DNA of 9,902 bases from Candidatus Segatella intestinihominis (lineage in GTDB: Bacteria > Bacteroidota > Bacteroidia > Bacteroidales > Bacteroidaceae): the NCBI GenBank assembly GCA_900548535.1, contig URLG01000092.1, forward strand, positions 1-9,902, written 5' to 3'. A program made the translations under genes and the position numbers. Below, in pieces: positions 1 through 6,938 of the stretch. Position 1 is the first letter of the stretch. Each line of letters begins with the position of its first letter. The notes under the pieces are model-generated. The model was not told the origin of the DNA. It saw only the letters and a program-made list of their open reading frames with translations, and ran no database searches.

Positions 1-50
1 ATGCCTGCCTGTCACGCAGGAGGTCACGAGTTCGAGTCTCGTACGCACCG
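1..50 (+). tRNA. tRNA-Asp(GTC), 5' part cut off by window edge
   Basis: The 3' part of a tRNA. The anticodon stem CCTGC (4-8) pairs with GCAGG (16-20) around the loop CTGTCAC, placing anticodon GTC at 11-13, which reads Asp codons GAC/GAT. A 5-nt variable loop (21-25) follows, then the T arm ACGAG-TTCGAGT-CTCGT (26-42), the 3' acceptor strand ACGCACC (43-49) and discriminator G at 50. A G discriminator is an identity element of tRNA-Asp, which agrees with the anticodon. No CCA is encoded, as is common in Bacteroidota. The D arm and 5' acceptor strand lie outside the window. Confidence 0.93.
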
Positions 51-52
51 CA

Positions 53-93
53 GAAGCCTCTAAGATGAGAATCTTGGAGGCTTTTCTGTTTTT
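53..93 (+). terminator. Rho-independent terminator after tRNA-Asp
   Basis: A hairpin starts 3 nt after the tRNA end. AAGCCTC (54-60) pairs with GAGGCTT (77-83), and an inner stem AAGAT/ATCTT (62-66 with 71-75) closes on a short loop. A T-rich tail follows (82-93). It probably ends the tRNA transcript. Confidence 0.75.
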
Positions 94-164
94 GTTCACT
101 TCCTGTTTCTTACTTCTGTCTCTTGACTGATAATGTTATTTCTATGTTAAGGTTAGCTTTTTAT

Positions 165-195
165 TTTGTCATCTCCCCAATTTGCAGTATCTTTG
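165..195 (+). promoter_or_regulatory. Bacteroidota-type promoter for the symporter-peptidase unit
   Basis: TTTG at 165-168 (the -33 element) is followed after 19 nt by TATCTTTG at 188-195, a full match to the -7 pattern TAnnTTTG. Transcription would begin about 5-8 nt later, giving a leader of roughly 25 nt before the ATG at 227. This also argues against the upstream TTG at 182 as a start, because it lies inside the promoter. Confidence 0.7.
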
Positions 196-226
196 CAACA
201 TAAAGAAAGAATTAACAAGAGAGATC

Positions 227-1642
227 ATGATAATCATTATAACGATTTTGGCTTACTTCTGTGTGTTGTTGCTCTTCAGTCACATCACATCCAGAAAGGC
301 TGGTAGCAATGAGGCCTTCTATAGGGCTAATCGTCGCTCACCATGGTATATGGTGGCGTTTGGCATGGTGGGGGCATCCATCTCTGGTATCACTTTCGTC
401 AGTGTGCCAGGCATGGTCATCCGTTCGGATATGACCTATCTACAGATGTGCCTGGGCTTCATCGTGGGCTATTTTCTGGTGGCTTTCCTCTTGCTGCCTG
501 TGTATTATCGCTATAATCTCACCACGATCTATAGCTATTTGCAACAAAGATTGGGCAAGCGTTCTTACAAGACGGGTGCCTCGTTCTTCCTCCTCTCTAA
601 GATGACGGGAGCAGCAGTGCGCTTCTTTGTGGTGTGCATCCTGCTACAGCGGTTTGTGCTCGATGGGGTGGGTGTTCCGTTCTGGGTTACCGTGCCCGCC
701 ATGGTGCTGCTCATTTGGCTTTATACCCGCAAGGGCGGCATCAAGACTTTGGTGTGGACTGACTCTTTTCAGACCACCTGTATGTTTGTGGCACTTATCC
801 TGATTATCTATCAGGTGATGTCCATGCTAGGCTTGTCGCCATCCGAAGCGGTGGCAGCCATCTCGCACGATGCCCACTCTCAGGTCTTTGTCTTCGATGA
901 CTGGATGTCGCGCCAGAATTTCTGGAAGCAGTTCCTGAGCGGTGTCTTCGTGGTCATCGTGATGACGGGATTGGACCAGGACATGATGCAGAAGAATCTT
1001 ACCTGCAAGTCGCTTCGTGAGGCGCAGAAGGATATGTGTACGTATGGTTTTGCCTTTGTGCCCGCCAATCTGCTGTTTCTCTCGCTTGGTGTCTTGCTCA
1101 TGATGTTGGCACAGAAGCAGGGCGTGGCTCTGCCAGAGGCTCCTGATGATTTGCTGCCTATGTTTGCTGCATCTGGAGCGATGGGCACGATGGTGGTGGT
1201 GCTCTTCACCATCGGCATCGTGGCGGCAAGTTTCTCCAGTGCCGACTCGGCATTGACAGCCATCACCACCAGTCTCTGTGTGGATATTCTTGGCAAGCGT
1301 GATGACGTAAAGCTTCGCAAGCGTATGCATTTGGCTGTGGCATTGGTGTTCATGCTCTTCATCATCGCCTTCAAGGCACTCAACTCGACGAGCGTCATCG
1401 ATGCCATCTACATCCTCTGCTCGTATACCTATGGACCGCTGCTGGGTCTCTTCGCCTTCAGCCTCCTGACCAAGCGTGGCGTCAACAACCGCTACACGCC
1501 CTGGGTGTGCATCGCCAGCCCGCTCATATGCTTTGCCATCGACACACTCACCTCGCAGCTAACGGGTTATAAGTTCGGCTACGAGCTCTTGATGCTCAAT
1601 GGCGCCCTGACCTTCGCAGGACTTTGGGTAGTAAAAAAATAA
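227..1642 (+). CDS. Sodium:solute symporter (SSS family) membrane transporter
   Basis: A 471-residue inner-membrane protein of the sodium:solute symporter (SSF/SLC5) family, which couples solute uptake to sodium entry; the substrate cannot be read from sequence. It is strongly hydrophobic throughout, starting with a membrane segment at residues 1-18. Family signatures are GGIKTLVWTDSFQT near residues 170-183, GLDQDMMQKNL near 247-257, and the Ser-rich FSSADSALTA near 336-345, where sodium-site Ser/Thr residues lie in this family. The length fits the shorter SSS members. I chose the ATG at 227 because an in-frame TTG at 182 sits within the promoter and would add 15 polar residues before the first membrane helix. 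The next gene begins 19 nt downstream, so the two are probably cotranscribed. Many Bacteroidota symporters of this type are annotated only generically. Confidence 0.9.
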   Translation: MIIIITILAYFCVLLLFSHITSRKAGSNEAFYRANRRSPWYMVAFGMVGASISGITFVSVPGMVIRSDMTYLQMCLGFIVGYFLVAFLLLPVYYRYNLTTIYSYLQQRLGKRSYKTGASFFLLSKMTGAAVRFFVVCILLQRFVLDGVGVPFWVTVPAMVLLIWLYTRKGGIKTLVWTDSFQTTCMFVALILIIYQVMSMLGLSPSEAVAAISHDAHSQVFVFDDWMSRQNFWKQFLSGVFVVIVMTGLDQDMMQKNLTCKSLREAQKDMCTYGFAFVPANLLFLSLGVLLMMLAQKQGVALPEAPDDLLPMFAASGAMGTMVVVLFTIGIVAASFSSADSALTAITTSLCVDILGKRDDVKLRKRMHLAVALVFMLFIIAFKALNSTSVIDAIYILCSYTYGPLLGLFAFSLLTKRGVNNRYTPWVCIASPLICFAIDTLTSQLTGYKFGYELLMLNGALTFAGLWVVKK

Positions 1643-1661
1643 ACCTCAAAATAAACATATA

Positions 1662-3689
1662 ATGAGAACAAAAGTAGTTTTTGCTGCCTTGTTGCTCAGT
1701 GCAACAACAGCATTCGCCCAGCAAGCTAATCTGGGCTCTGGCATTGACAAGGCCAACATGGACTTGAGCGTCAAGCCAGGAAATGATTTCTATCGCTATG
1801 CCGCAGGCAACTGGATGAAGAACCATCCTCTTGATGCTGAGCATACCGACAATGGTGCTTTCACCGACCTCTATGAGCAGAACCAGAAGCGCATTCAGGA
1901 CATCATTCTTGAATACGCCTCTAAGCCTCAGCAGAAGGGGTCGCTCGGTCAGAAGATTGGTTCGCTCTACAATCTGAGCATGGACAGTGTGCGCCGCAAC
2001 AAGGAGGGATGGGCTCCTATCAAGCCTACTCTCGATCGCATCGCTGCCATCAAGGACCGCAAGGAGTACCAGTTGGTAACTGCTCAGCTCGATGCCCGTG
2101 GCGAGAGCACGATGATGTATGGCATCGGTGTGGGTGCAGACCTGCGTGATGCTGCCAACAACCTCGTAGAGGCTGATCAGGGTGGTCTTGGTCTCGGTGT
2201 GCGCGACTATTATCTCAATGATGATGAGCAGACCGTGAAGATTCGTGAGGCTTACAAGACCTATCTGAAGAGACTCTTCCAGATGGTAGGCAATGACGAG
2301 GCTACAGCCCAGAAGAAGATGGAGGCTGTGATGGCCATCGAAACTCGCATCGCCAAGGCTAGCTACAGTCAGGTGGAACTTCGCGACATTGACAAGAACT
2401 ATCACAAGATGACCTACAATCAGCTCGTTTGTGATTATCCAGGCATCGACTGGGGCAACGTGTTCCTAGCTACCGGTTTCCCTCCATTCAAGGAGATTTG
2501 CATCGGACAGCCAGAGCCTATCCATGAGGTGGAAAAGATTCTCGCAGAGGAGTCTCTCGACAACTTGAAGATATATGCTGAGGCTAAGGTTATCAGCGGA
2601 GCCACCAACTAGTTGAGCGATGACTTCCGTGCCGTAGCCTTCGAGTTGAGCAAGGTGATGAGCGGTGTTCAGCAGGATCGTCCTCGCTGGAAGCGTGCCG
2701 TAAGTACCGTGAGCGGCGTCTTGGGCGAGGCTATCGGTAAGCTCTATGTAGAGAAGTACTTCCCTGAGAGCAGCAAGAAGCGTATGCTTGATTTGGTTCA
2801 CAACCTCCCGACTGCACTCTCTCAGCGCATCGACGAGGCTACTTGGATGGGTGCTGCTACCAAGGCGCAGGCCAAGGACAAGCTCCAGAACTTCATCATC
2901 AAGATTGGTTATCCTGACAAGTGGAAGGACTATAGTGGTTTGCAGGTAGACGACAGCCTCTCTTACTACGAGAACATGGCTAACATCTCTGAATTCTTCC
3001 TTAAGGACGAGATTTCTCGCAAGGTGAACAAGCCTGTAGACAAGTCAGAGTGGGGTATGACTCCTCAGACCATCAATGCCTACTATAACCCTACCACCAA
3101 CGAGATCTGCTTCCCAGCAGCGATCCTTCAGCCTCCATTCTTCGACCCAACAGCCGATGATGCAGCCAACCTCGGTGGTATCGGTGGTGTGATTGGTCAT
3201 GAGATGAGCCACGGTTTCGACGACCAGGGTAGCCAGTTTGATAAGACAGGTAACCAGCACGACTGGTGGACTCCTGCCGATAAGAAGAACTTCCAGGCTC
3301 GTACCAAGGTATTGGTAGTTCACTTCAACAACGTAGAGATTGCTGGTAAGAAGATCAATGGTCAGCAGACTCTTGGTGAGAACATCGGTGACAATGGTGG
3401 TTTGAACATCGCCCGCCGTGCTCTCCACAATGTGATGAAGACAGAGAATCTCGGTGTCAAGGATGGTTTCACTCCAGAGCAGCGTTTCTTCCTGTCTTGG
3501 GCTCGTGTATGGGCAGGCAATGCTCGTCCTGAGTATCTCCAGTACCTGATGACCGTAGATGTCCACTCTCCAGCAGAGGCTCGTGTTAACGCAGCCCTTC
3601 CAATGGTAGATGAGTGGTACAAGGCATTCGGTGTAAAGAAGGGCGATAAGCTCTTCGTTCCAAAGAACAAGCGCGCTCACATCTGGTAA
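1662..3689 (+). pseudogene. pepO: M13-family (neprilysin/PepO-like) zinc endopeptidase with an in-frame amber stop
   Basis: Two open segments, 1662-2612 and 2613-3689, lie in one frame and join into a 675-residue M13 peptidase, a normal length, separated only by TAG at codon 317. Residues 1-20 form a signal peptide (MRTKVVFAALLLSATTAFA, then QQ) without a lipobox Cys, so the mature enzyme would be periplasmic. The N-terminal M13 domain begins around residue 35. The catalytic part holds NAYY (472-475), the zinc motif HEMSH (513-517) and ENIGD (573-577), which supplies the third zinc ligand Glu and the supporting Asp; the protein ends in HIW, typical of the family. All catalytic residues lie after the stop, so the 316-residue truncated product should be inactive. 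Around the stop the residues read SGATN-stop-LSDDF; related proteins, from memory, have Tyr there, one base from TAG. Possible readings are a recent null mutation, a sequence error, or readthrough. Confidence 0.85.
2610..2612 (+). other. In-frame TAG interrupting the M13 peptidase
   Basis: The codon sequence is ACC AAC TAG TTG AGC GAT. The frame continues for 358 more codons of well-conserved M13 sequence without another stop. A TAC or TAT (Tyr) changed to TAG by one substitution explains it. The base after the stop is T, generally an efficient termination context. The other complete genes here end in TAA or TGA, which gives no sign of general UAG recoding. Confidence 0.9.
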
Positions 3690-3734
3690 AAAGCTTAGAT
3701 GTAGCTATTGATTTAATAGCTAAAGAAATAATAG

Positions 3735-3771
3735 AAGCCCTGTTGGTAATATTGTACAACAGGGCTTTTTT
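3735..3771 (+). terminator. Rho-independent terminator after the M13 peptidase
   Basis: An 11-bp perfect stem, AAGCCCTGTTG (3735-3745) with CAACAGGGCTT (3757-3767), has an 11-nt loop and runs into a T tract (3766-3771). It lies 45 nt past the peptidase stop and ends the symporter-peptidase unit. Confidence 0.9.
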
Positions 3772-3802
3772 ATATTAAAATCACAAAATAATCTCGCAAA
3801 TC

Positions 3803-3834
3803 TTTGGTGATTTCAGATAAATATCGTAACTTCG
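3803..3834 (+). promoter_or_regulatory. Probable promoter of the Rpn-family gene
   Basis: TTTG at 3803-3806, a 20-nt spacer, then TAACTTCG at 3827-3834, one base from the TAnnTTTG pattern. The start site would fall near 3841, leaving a short leader of about 17 nt before ATG 3858. Confidence 0.5.
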
Positions 3835-3857
3835 CAGCAGAAATGTAGAATCTTTTA

Positions 3858-4796
3858 ATGAAAAGGACTATGGCAAAGTACATTAACCCTTTTACAGACT
3901 GGGGGTTTAAACGTCTCTTTGGTCAAGAATTCAGCAAGGATTTGCTGATAAGTTTCTTGAATGATCTCCTGGAAGGCGAACTTCGTGTGAAGAACGTTAC
4001 TTTCATGGACAAGGAGCAGTTGCCCCCAACAAAGGATCAGCGAGGTATCATCTATGATGTGTATTGCGAAACCGACACTGGCAAGCGATTCATACTGGAG
4101 ATGCAAAACAGATGGCAGCCAAACTTCTTGGACCGTTCCATTTGTTATGCCAGTCGTTGCATTGTAGAGCAAGTGGACAAAGGCAAGAAGGAAAATGAAG
4201 GGGCTTATAAGTTCTTGCCAATATATACAGTGTGTTTTATGAACTTTACACCTCAAGAAGAGGAAATCAGTAAGTTTAGGACAGATGTGATATTGGCAGA
4301 CAAGGATAGCCATAAACAAATTTCGGATAAACTTCGCTTCATCTATTTGGCTCTTCCTTATTTCAAGAAAAAGGCAGAGGAATGTGAAAGCGATTTTGAT
4401 AAATGGATTTATGTATTAAAACATATGGAAGCATTGACAAGAATGCCTTGGACGGCACAGAAGAAGATATTTGAAAAATTGGAAGAGTATGCGGATAGTC
4501 ATGCTCTCAGCAAAAAGGAGTGGGAGGCTTATGAGAATAGTCTCTGGATAGCTCGTGATAATTTGGCAGCTATGGCTTATGCTGAAAGAAAGGCAATGGA
4601 GAAAGGTATGGAGAAAGGTATGGAGAAAGGTATGGAGAAAGGCATTGAGAAAGGCATTGAGAAAGGCATGAAGCTGGAGCATGCAAAATTGCTGAAGACA
4701 GCGCATGCTTTATTGTCATCAGGTATGAGCAAGCAGCAGGTGAAAGATATTACTGAACTTTCTGATGAAGAAATCTCCGAACTGGTAAAATCATAA
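3858..4796 (+). CDS. Rpn/PDDEXK_2-family nuclease (putative transposase-like)
   Basis: A 312-residue protein of the PD-(D/E)XK superfamily group annotated as 'PD-(D/E)XK nuclease family transposase' or Rpn recombination-promoting nuclease. It opens with the family hallmark YINPFTDWGFKRLFG (8-22). The nuclease core is visible as D67 in IIYDVYCET and E81-M-Q83 in FILEMQNR, matching the D...ExQ metal-site form of this group. Residues 247-270 are six GMEK/GIEK-type tetrapeptides, probably a flexible or helical linker, followed by a short helical tail (SGMSKQQVKDITELSDEEI) that resembles a small helix-turn-helix. An alternative start is ATG 3870, giving MAKYINPF, common among relatives. The gene stands alone between two terminators and is visibly more A+T-rich than its neighbours, consistent with acquisition. 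No terminal inverted repeats or target duplications were seen, so it is not shown to be part of an insertion sequence. Confidence 0.87.
   Translation: MKRTMAKYINPFTDWGFKRLFGQEFSKDLLISFLNDLLEGELRVKNVTFMDKEQLPPTKDQRGIIYDVYCETDTGKRFILEMQNRWQPNFLDRSICYASRCIVEQVDKGKKENEGAYKFLPIYTVCFMNFTPQEEEISKFRTDVILADKDSHKQISDKLRFIYLALPYFKKKAEECESDFDKWIYVLKHMEALTRMPWTAQKKIFEKLEEYADSHALSKKEWEAYENSLWIARDNLAAMAYAERKAMEKGMEKGMEKGMEKGIEKGIEKGMKLEHAKLLKTAHALLSSGMSKQQVKDITELSDEEISELVKS
4596..4667 (+). repeat. Six 12-bp tandem repeats inside the Rpn-family gene
   Basis: Six consecutive units of ATGGAGAAAGGT or close variants start at 4596, 4608, 4620, 4632, 4644 and 4656. The first three are identical; the fourth ends in GGC, and the last two start with ATT. 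Each encodes MEKG or IEKG. Because 12 is a multiple of 3, gain or loss of units changes protein length without breaking the frame. Confidence 0.95.
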
Positions 4797-4839
4797 TAGA
4801 GAATGGTAAGAGAAATCTAATCGGTAGGTATCACAAAAT

Positions 4840-4886
4840 AAGCCCGATATGAACGAATGGTAGTTCATGTCGGGCTTTATAGTTTT
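4840..4886 (+). terminator. Probable bidirectional terminator between convergent genes
   Basis: A 15-bp stem with one G-T pair (4840-4854 with 4863-4877) and an 8-nt loop lies between the plus-strand Rpn-family gene, which ends at 4796, and the minus-strand EamA gene, which ends at 4914. T-rich sequence follows on the plus strand (4876-4886), and the minus strand reads TTATTTT beyond the stem, so it could serve both genes. Confidence 0.8.
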
Positions 4887-4913
4887 AGTGTGATTCCTAT
4901 ATAAGAAAGAATC

Positions 4914-5831
4914 TTACTTCGTTCCGAAATAGAGGAAGAGCATACCGAGCAATACCAGGAGAAGGTCCACAAACTTCGCCTTCAGGTTCTTCTCGTGGAA
5001 GATGGCAGCACCGAAGAGGAAGCTGACGATGACCGAGCCACGGCGAATCATGCTCACGATACTAATCATGGCTCCGGGCAAGCTGAGGGCGTAGAAGTAT
5101 ACGAAGTCGGCAGCCGAGAGGAATATGCTGATGAAGATGATGCTCCAGTGCCAATGGAATGGGGTGGAGTTCTTCTTCGTAGGCCACCATATCATCAAGA
5201 GCATCGCTCCCATCAGGAAGCACTGGTAGATGTTGTACCAACTCTGCACGATCATGCGGTCCAAACCTACGCCACCATTCTCAGGTGGTGCCATCAGATA
5301 CTTATCGTAAAGACCGCTGATGGCTCCGAGCACGGCGGCAAGTACGATGAAGTAGATCCACTTGTTGTGCTTGAAGTCGATGCCCTCCTTCTTGCCGCTG
5401 CGGCTGAGCATGGCGAAGGAGATGATGGCTAGGATGACACCTATCCACTGATACAGATTGAGTACCTCGCCATATACCAGCAATGCGCCCACGAGGGTCA
5501 TCACTGGGCGGGTAGCATTGATAGGCCCCACGATGGTGAGAGGCAGATGCTTCATGCCGAAGTAGCCGAATATCCAACTGCTCAATACGATGAGACTCTT
5601 GAGAACGATGTACTTGTGAACTTCCCATCCTCCTTCACCCACATGAAACATCGTGCCGTCGAGCGAGGTGCCCGTATAGCTCAATACGATGAAAGGCAAG
5701 AAGATGAGTGATGAGAAAAGCGTGTTCAAGAAGAGCACGGGAATCACTGCGTTACCTGAAAGCGCCTTCTTCTTGAAGGCATCATAAAATCCCAGCAGCG
5801 CCGCTGAGAGAAATGCTAATACTAACCACAT
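4914..5831 (-). CDS. EamA-family (drug/metabolite superfamily) membrane transporter
   Basis: A 305-residue integral membrane protein of the DMT superfamily with two EamA halves, about residues 1-143 and 157-305, and roughly ten hydrophobic segments. The first half ends in the GPINATRPVMTLVGALLVYGE stretch (102-122, Glu122) and the second in the matching SMIRRGSVIVSFLFGAAIFHE stretch (260-280, Glu280), the internal duplication expected of the family. The substrate is unknown; relatives export metabolites or amino acids. I chose ATG 5831 (MWLVLAF) because it starts directly on the first membrane helix. The frame is open upstream to 5951, but those 40 codons only translate a noncoding ACTTTGA-type repeat into a HKVQ/KVQS-rich string. 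It lies 162 nt after truA on the same strand and may be cotranscribed, since no clear promoter of its own was found. Confidence 0.88.
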   Translation of the reverse strand: MWLVLAFLSAALLGFYDAFKKKALSGNAVIPVLFLNTLFSSLIFLPFIVLSYTGTSLDGTMFHVGEGGWEVHKYIVLKSLIVLSSWIFGYFGMKHLPLTIVGPINATRPVMTLVGALLVYGEVLNLYQWIGVILAIISFAMLSRSGKKEGIDFKHNKWIYFIVLAAVLGAISGLYDKYLMAPPENGGVGLDRMIVQSWYNIYQCFLMGAMLLMIWWPTKKNSTPFHWHWSIIFISIFLSAADFVYFYALSLPGAMISIVSMIRRGSVIVSFLFGAAIFHEKNLKAKFVDLLLVLLGMLFLYFGTK

Positions 5832-5933
5832 ATTACTTTGAACTTTGAACTTTGACCATTGAACTTTATGATTACTTTGAACTTTGAGCTTTGAACATTG
5901 AACTTTATGATTACTTTTACTTTGAACTTTATG
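5832..5933. repeat. 39-bp tandem repeat (2.6 copies) built from ACTTTGA heptamers
   Basis: Units span 5832-5870, 5871-5909 and a shortened third copy at 5910-5933. The first two agree at 37 of 39 positions; the third lacks about 15 internal bases. Each full unit is ATTACTTTGA, more ACTTTGA-like heptamers, then ATTGAACTTTATG. The repeat begins immediately upstream of the EamA start codon, so it forms that gene's whole proximal leader. The minus-strand reading has no stops, which explains the false N-terminal extension of the EamA frame. Confidence 0.92.
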
Positions 5934-6005
5934 ATATGGCTTGTCTTGCAACTTATAGGATTATAGCCAATCATAAAGTTCAAAGTTCAAATCTCAAAGT
6001 TCAAT
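5876..6005. repeat. Imperfect 37-bp inverted repeat between EamA gene and truA
   Basis: The segment 5876-5912 and the reverse complement of 5969-6005 match at 34 of 37 positions, separated by 56 nt. The left arm belongs to the 39-bp tandem repeat. The right arm overlaps the last four codons of truA, including its stop. In a truA-EamA transcript the arms could fold into a long stem; as DNA they could extrude a cruciform. Confidence 0.88.
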
Positions 6006-6770
6006 GTACCCCACGTCTTCCAGGAACAATGCGTTGCCTGGCATGCTTTCGCCCGCATCACTGCGGCTGCCATTGTGCAGGATGTCGAGGAATTGCTCCA
6101 TCGTGATCTTGCCCCTGCCCACGTCAATGAGTGTGCCCACCACGGCTCTCACCATGTTGCGGAGAAATCGGTTGGCGGTTATCTCGAAGTACCAGGTGGT
6201 AGGGGAGGTCTGTACCCATCTAGCTGCCTTCACATGGCAGATGGTGGTCTTGTTGTCGCCGCCCGCCTTGCAGAATGCGGCATAGTCCTCGTGATGCAGG
6301 AAATGCTCTGCCGCCTCGTTCATCTTCTCGAAGTCGAGGGGATAGTTCATCTGCAAGGAGTAATGACGCTCAAAGGGGTCCTTCTGCGTATGTATGTAAT
6401 AATGATAGGTACGCAGGGTGGCAGAGAAGCGGGCATGCATCTCTGGCGAAACCTCTCTTACCTCATATACCGCAATATCGCGTGGCAAGATGCGGTTCAG
6501 GCGATACGCCAGCTGGTCAAGGGCCATTGGGAGCTTAGCCTCTTCCTGCCTTTCCGCTTCTTCCGATGAGAAAGTCCAGTCGAAGTGCGCCGCCATGTGT
6601 CGGGCATGCACCCCCGTGTCGGTTCTTCCTGCTCCCACCACCTCGATGTCTTTTCTGAGGAGAATGGAGAGGGCACGCTGCAACTCTTGCTGCACCGAAT
6701 TGGCATTGGGCTGTATCTGCCAGCCGTGATAGTTGGTTCCGTCGTAACCGAAGAATATGAAATATCTCAT
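5994..6770 (-). CDS. truA: tRNA pseudouridine(38-40) synthase TruA
   Basis: A 258-residue cytoplasmic enzyme that converts uridines 38-40 of the tRNA anticodon arm to pseudouridine. The N-terminus MRYFIFFGYDGTNYHGWQIQPN is the classic TruA opening. The catalytic aspartate is D51 in GAGRTDTGVHA (46-56), and the conserved FLRNMVRAVVGTLIDVGRGKI segment lies in the C-terminal half. The length is normal. The ATG at 6770 is the natural start. The last residues IEL and the TGA stop are encoded by the edge of the ACTTTGA-type repeat, so repeat sequence may have set the exact C-terminus. It is divergent from dapA and leads toward the EamA gene on the same strand. Confidence 0.96.
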   Translation of the reverse strand: MRYFIFFGYDGTNYHGWQIQPNANSVQQELQRALSILLRKDIEVVGAGRTDTGVHARHMAAHFDWTFSSEEAERQEEAKLPMALDQLAYRLNRILPRDIAVYEVREVSPEMHARFSATLRTYHYYIHTQKDPFERHYSLQMNYPLDFEKMNEAAEHFLHHEDYAAFCKAGGDNKTTICHVKAARWVQTSPTTWYFEITANRFLRNMVRAVVGTLIDVGRGKITMEQFLDILHNGSRSDAGESMPGNALFLEDVGYIEL

Positions 6771-6795
6771 TTGTTAATTCTCTTAATTCAGGGTG

Positions 6796-6803
6796 CAAAG
6801 TTA
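6796..6803 (-). promoter_or_regulatory. -7 promoter element upstream of truA
   Basis: On the minus strand TAACTTTG, a full match to TAnnTTTG, lies 25 nt upstream of the truA start codon. No convincing TTTG was found 19-21 nt further upstream; the nearest is about 12 nt away. The call therefore rests on the -7 element alone. Confidence 0.5.
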
Positions 6804-6814
6804 CGAAAAAATAG

Positions 6815-6860
6815 TCAAAAATGGTATAATAATACAGAATATTTTCAAAAATGGTACAAT
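6815..6860. repeat. 16-bp direct repeat in the truA-dapA intergenic region
   Basis: TCAAAAATGGTATAAT (6815-6830) and TCAAAAATGGTACAAT (6845-6860) differ at one base and are spaced exactly 30 bp start to start, about three helical turns. They lie between the divergent truA and dapA promoters, 24 bp or more upstream of the dapA -33 element. An operator pair is possible; no binding protein can be named. Confidence 0.85.
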
Positions 6861-6884
6861 CTTGAAAGAAATGTCCGAAAATAT

Positions 6885-6915
6885 TTTGCAATTTGACAAT
6901 AATTGTGTACTTTTG
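6885..6915 (+). promoter_or_regulatory. Bacteroidota-type promoter of dapA
   Basis: TTTG at 6885-6888, a 19-nt spacer, then TACTTTTG at 6908-6915, a match to TAnnTTTG. The start site would be near 6922, giving a short leader of about 17 nt before ATG 6939 with no room for a riboswitch. Confidence 0.7.
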
Positions 6916-6938
6916 CCAACGATTTTGTTTAATAGATT

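Noticed and set aside
182..226. N-terminal extension of the symporter from a TTG start
   Set aside because: The TTG lies in the promoter spacer and the TATCTTTG element would be inside the coding sequence; the added residues are polar and precede the first membrane helix.
2613..3689. Independent gene starting at TTG 2613
   Set aside because: The TTG encodes a Leu inside the M13 domain, directly in frame with the upstream half; there is no signal peptide or upstream promoter.
3858..4796. Insertion sequence with terminal inverted repeats around the Rpn-family gene
   Set aside because: The hairpins on either side are unrelated terminators with different stems; no matching ends or target-site duplication could be found.
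4995..5432. Plus-strand open frame of 145 codons opposite the EamA gene
   Set aside because: Antisense shadow of a well-supported membrane protein; highly acidic composition with no recognisable motif and no promoter.
5832..5951. 40-residue N-terminal extension of the EamA transporter rich in HKVQ/KVQS
   Set aside because: It is the translation of the ACTTTGA tandem repeat, whose minus-strand reading lacks stops; the natural start is the ATG at 5831 on the first membrane segment.
5832..6005. CRISPR array
   Set aside because: The units are contiguous and internally repetitive with no unique spacers, and no cas genes are nearby.
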